This document shows, in pieces, positions 4,645 through 5,573 of a stretch of 5,573 nt of DNA (its first letter is position 1; each line of letters begins with the position of its first letter). Made by a program: the position numbers and the translations under genes. The stretch covers positions 1-5,573 of the forward strand of contig JAAZNR010000607.1 in assembly GCA_012798155.1 (NCBI GenBank). The letters are read 5' to 3'. The DNA is from Thermogutta sp. GTDB taxonomy: Bacteria; Planctomycetota; Planctomycetia; Pirellulales; Thermoguttaceae. The notes beneath the pieces were generated by a model. It was not told where the DNA came from, ran no database searches, and was given only the letters and a program-made list of their open reading frames with translations.

Positions 4645-5573
4645 GGGGATGGCTCTCCCGAACTCCCGCCGCAGACACTTGGAGAAACTTGGTTTTGGTT
4701 CGCAGCTCGGTGATGTCTCGCGTGCCGCAATAGCCCATGCCGGCCTTGAGTCCGCCTACCAACTGATAGACGAACGGCCCCAATGGGCCGCGATAGGGCA
4801 CGCGGCCTTCGACGCCTTCGGGAACGAGCTTGTCGGATTGATGGGCGGCGTCCTGGCGATAGCGCTCGCTGGACCCCTTGACCATCGCCCCCAACGAACC
4901 CATTCCGCGATAAACCTTGTACACGCGGCCGTGATACAGGATGCGATCGCCGGGGCTCTCATCGAGACCGGCGAATAGCCCGCCCAGCATCACGGCAGAG
5001 GCCCCCGCCGCTATCGCCTTGGTAATATCGCCCGAGTAGCGAATGCCGCCGTCGGCGATCACCGGGATTGCCTGCTCTTCGGCGGCTTCCGCGGCGGCCA
5101 TGATGGCCGTCACCTGGGGCACGCCGACCCCGCTAATCACCCGTGTCGTACAAATCGACCCGGGGCCGATACCGACCTTGACGGCATCCACGCCCGCGCG
5201 AATAAGGGCCTCGGCCCCCTCCCGCGTCGCCACGTTTCCCGCAATGACGTCGATATCCCATTGCCTTTTGACTTCCTGCACGGTCTCCAGCACATTGGCC
5301 GAGTGGCCGTGGGCACTATCGACGACGATCACGTCGACGCCCTTGCCGATCAGGCTTTCCGCTCGCTGGTAATCGTGGACGCCGACGGCCGCCCCGACGC
5401 GAAGCCGGCCCAAATGGTCCTTGCACGCGTTGGGAAATCGCCGCTGGTTATCGATGTCCTTGATCGTAATCAGGCCGGTCAGTCTGAAATCTTCGTCAAC
5501 CAGCAAAAGTTTCTCCACCTTTTTTTCCATCAGAATCCGTTCGGCCTGCGCCAGCGATACAGTCCCCGTAGCC
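4580..5573 (-). CDS. guaB: Inosine-5'-monophosphate dehydrogenase, N-terminus off right edge
   Basis: GuaB oxidises IMP to XMP with NAD+, the committed step of guanine nucleotide synthesis, as a cytoplasmic tetramer. The visible 330 residues begin within the second CBS domain ([20 protein letters not shown]) and contain the rest of the catalytic barrel. Landmarks are [14 protein letters not shown], and the active-site loop [11 protein letters not shown] with catalytic Cys at visible residue 141 (codon 5152-5150). Further on are [19 protein letters not shown], the mobile flap with RGMGSLGAM, the catalytic pair R237-Y238 in [18 protein letters not shown], and the terminal [18 protein letters not shown]. 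All expected catalytic residues in view are intact. About 160 N-terminal residues are missing from the window. The reading frame continues past the Met at 5530 to the edge, so that Met is internal. The last 65 nt overlap the start of the downstream exported-protein gene. Confidence 0.97.
   Translation of the reverse strand, partial: ATGTVSLAQAERILMEKKVEKLLLVDEDFRLTGLITIKDIDNQRRFPNACKDHLGRLRVGAAVGVHDYQRAESLIGKGVDVIVVDSAHGHSANVLETVQEVKRQWDIDVIAGNVATREGAEALIRAGVDAVKVGIGPGSICTTRVISGVGVPQVTAIMAAAEAAEEQAIPVIADGGIRYSGDITKAIAAGASAVMLGGLFAGLDESPGDRILYHGRVYKVYRGMGSLGAMVKGSSERYRQDAAHQSDKLVPEGVEGRVPYRGPLGPFVYQLVGGLKAGMGYCGTRDITELRTKTKFLQVSAAGVRESHPHDITITHEAPNYSVEYAEEDR

Overview
The window is GC-rich bacterial DNA that looks chromosomal. 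It carries three conserved housekeeping genes (RNase Y, tRNA-Ile-lysidine synthetase, IMP dehydrogenase), one small zinc-ribbon gene and one exported protein I cannot assign. The best guess for the host is a planctomycete. That rests on the mix of RNase Y with a short TilS, the long spacers, a poorly conserved proline-rich exported protein with a tyrosine- and cysteine-containing C-terminal module, and the base composition. It is an inference, not something the sequence proves.

Layout from left to right: (1) 1-689, minus strand, the N-terminal half of RNase Y (membrane anchor, coiled coil, first residues of the KH domain), running off the left edge. (2) 690-1725, about 1 kb without a convincing gene, between the divergent rny and tilS genes. 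It holds a cluster of stem-loops (1317-1475), an isolated TATAAT box (1454-1459) and, just before tilS, three imperfect tandem repeats (1600-1700). The repeat core TAATCTTGCCC also lies upstream of rny on the other strand. (3) 1726-2802, plus strand, tilS. (4) 2803-2967, a 165-bp MITE-like element with 17-bp imperfect terminal inverted repeats, flanked by a 7-bp direct repeat (TTCTTGA). The left copy of that repeat contains the tilS stop codon. (5) 3001-3207, plus strand, an FmdB-family zinc-ribbon protein. (6) 3208-3327, a convergent spacer with hairpins and a 16-bp perfect palindrome. (7) 3328-4644, minus strand, a secreted or membrane-tethered hypothetical protein whose start lies inside the end of guaB. 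(8) 4580-5573, minus strand, guaB without its N-terminus, running off the right edge.

How they relate: guaB and the exported-protein gene overlap and are probably co-transcribed on the minus strand. tilS and the zinc-ribbon gene run the other way. If the MITE-like element is removed together with one copy of its target duplication, the tilS stop and the zinc-ribbon start are only 26 nt apart, which suggests an ancestral two-gene unit later split by the insertion. There is no phage, CRISPR, defence or toxin-antitoxin signature. The most unusual items are the insertion element, the unassigned exported protein and the structured, repeat-bearing 1-kb spacer.
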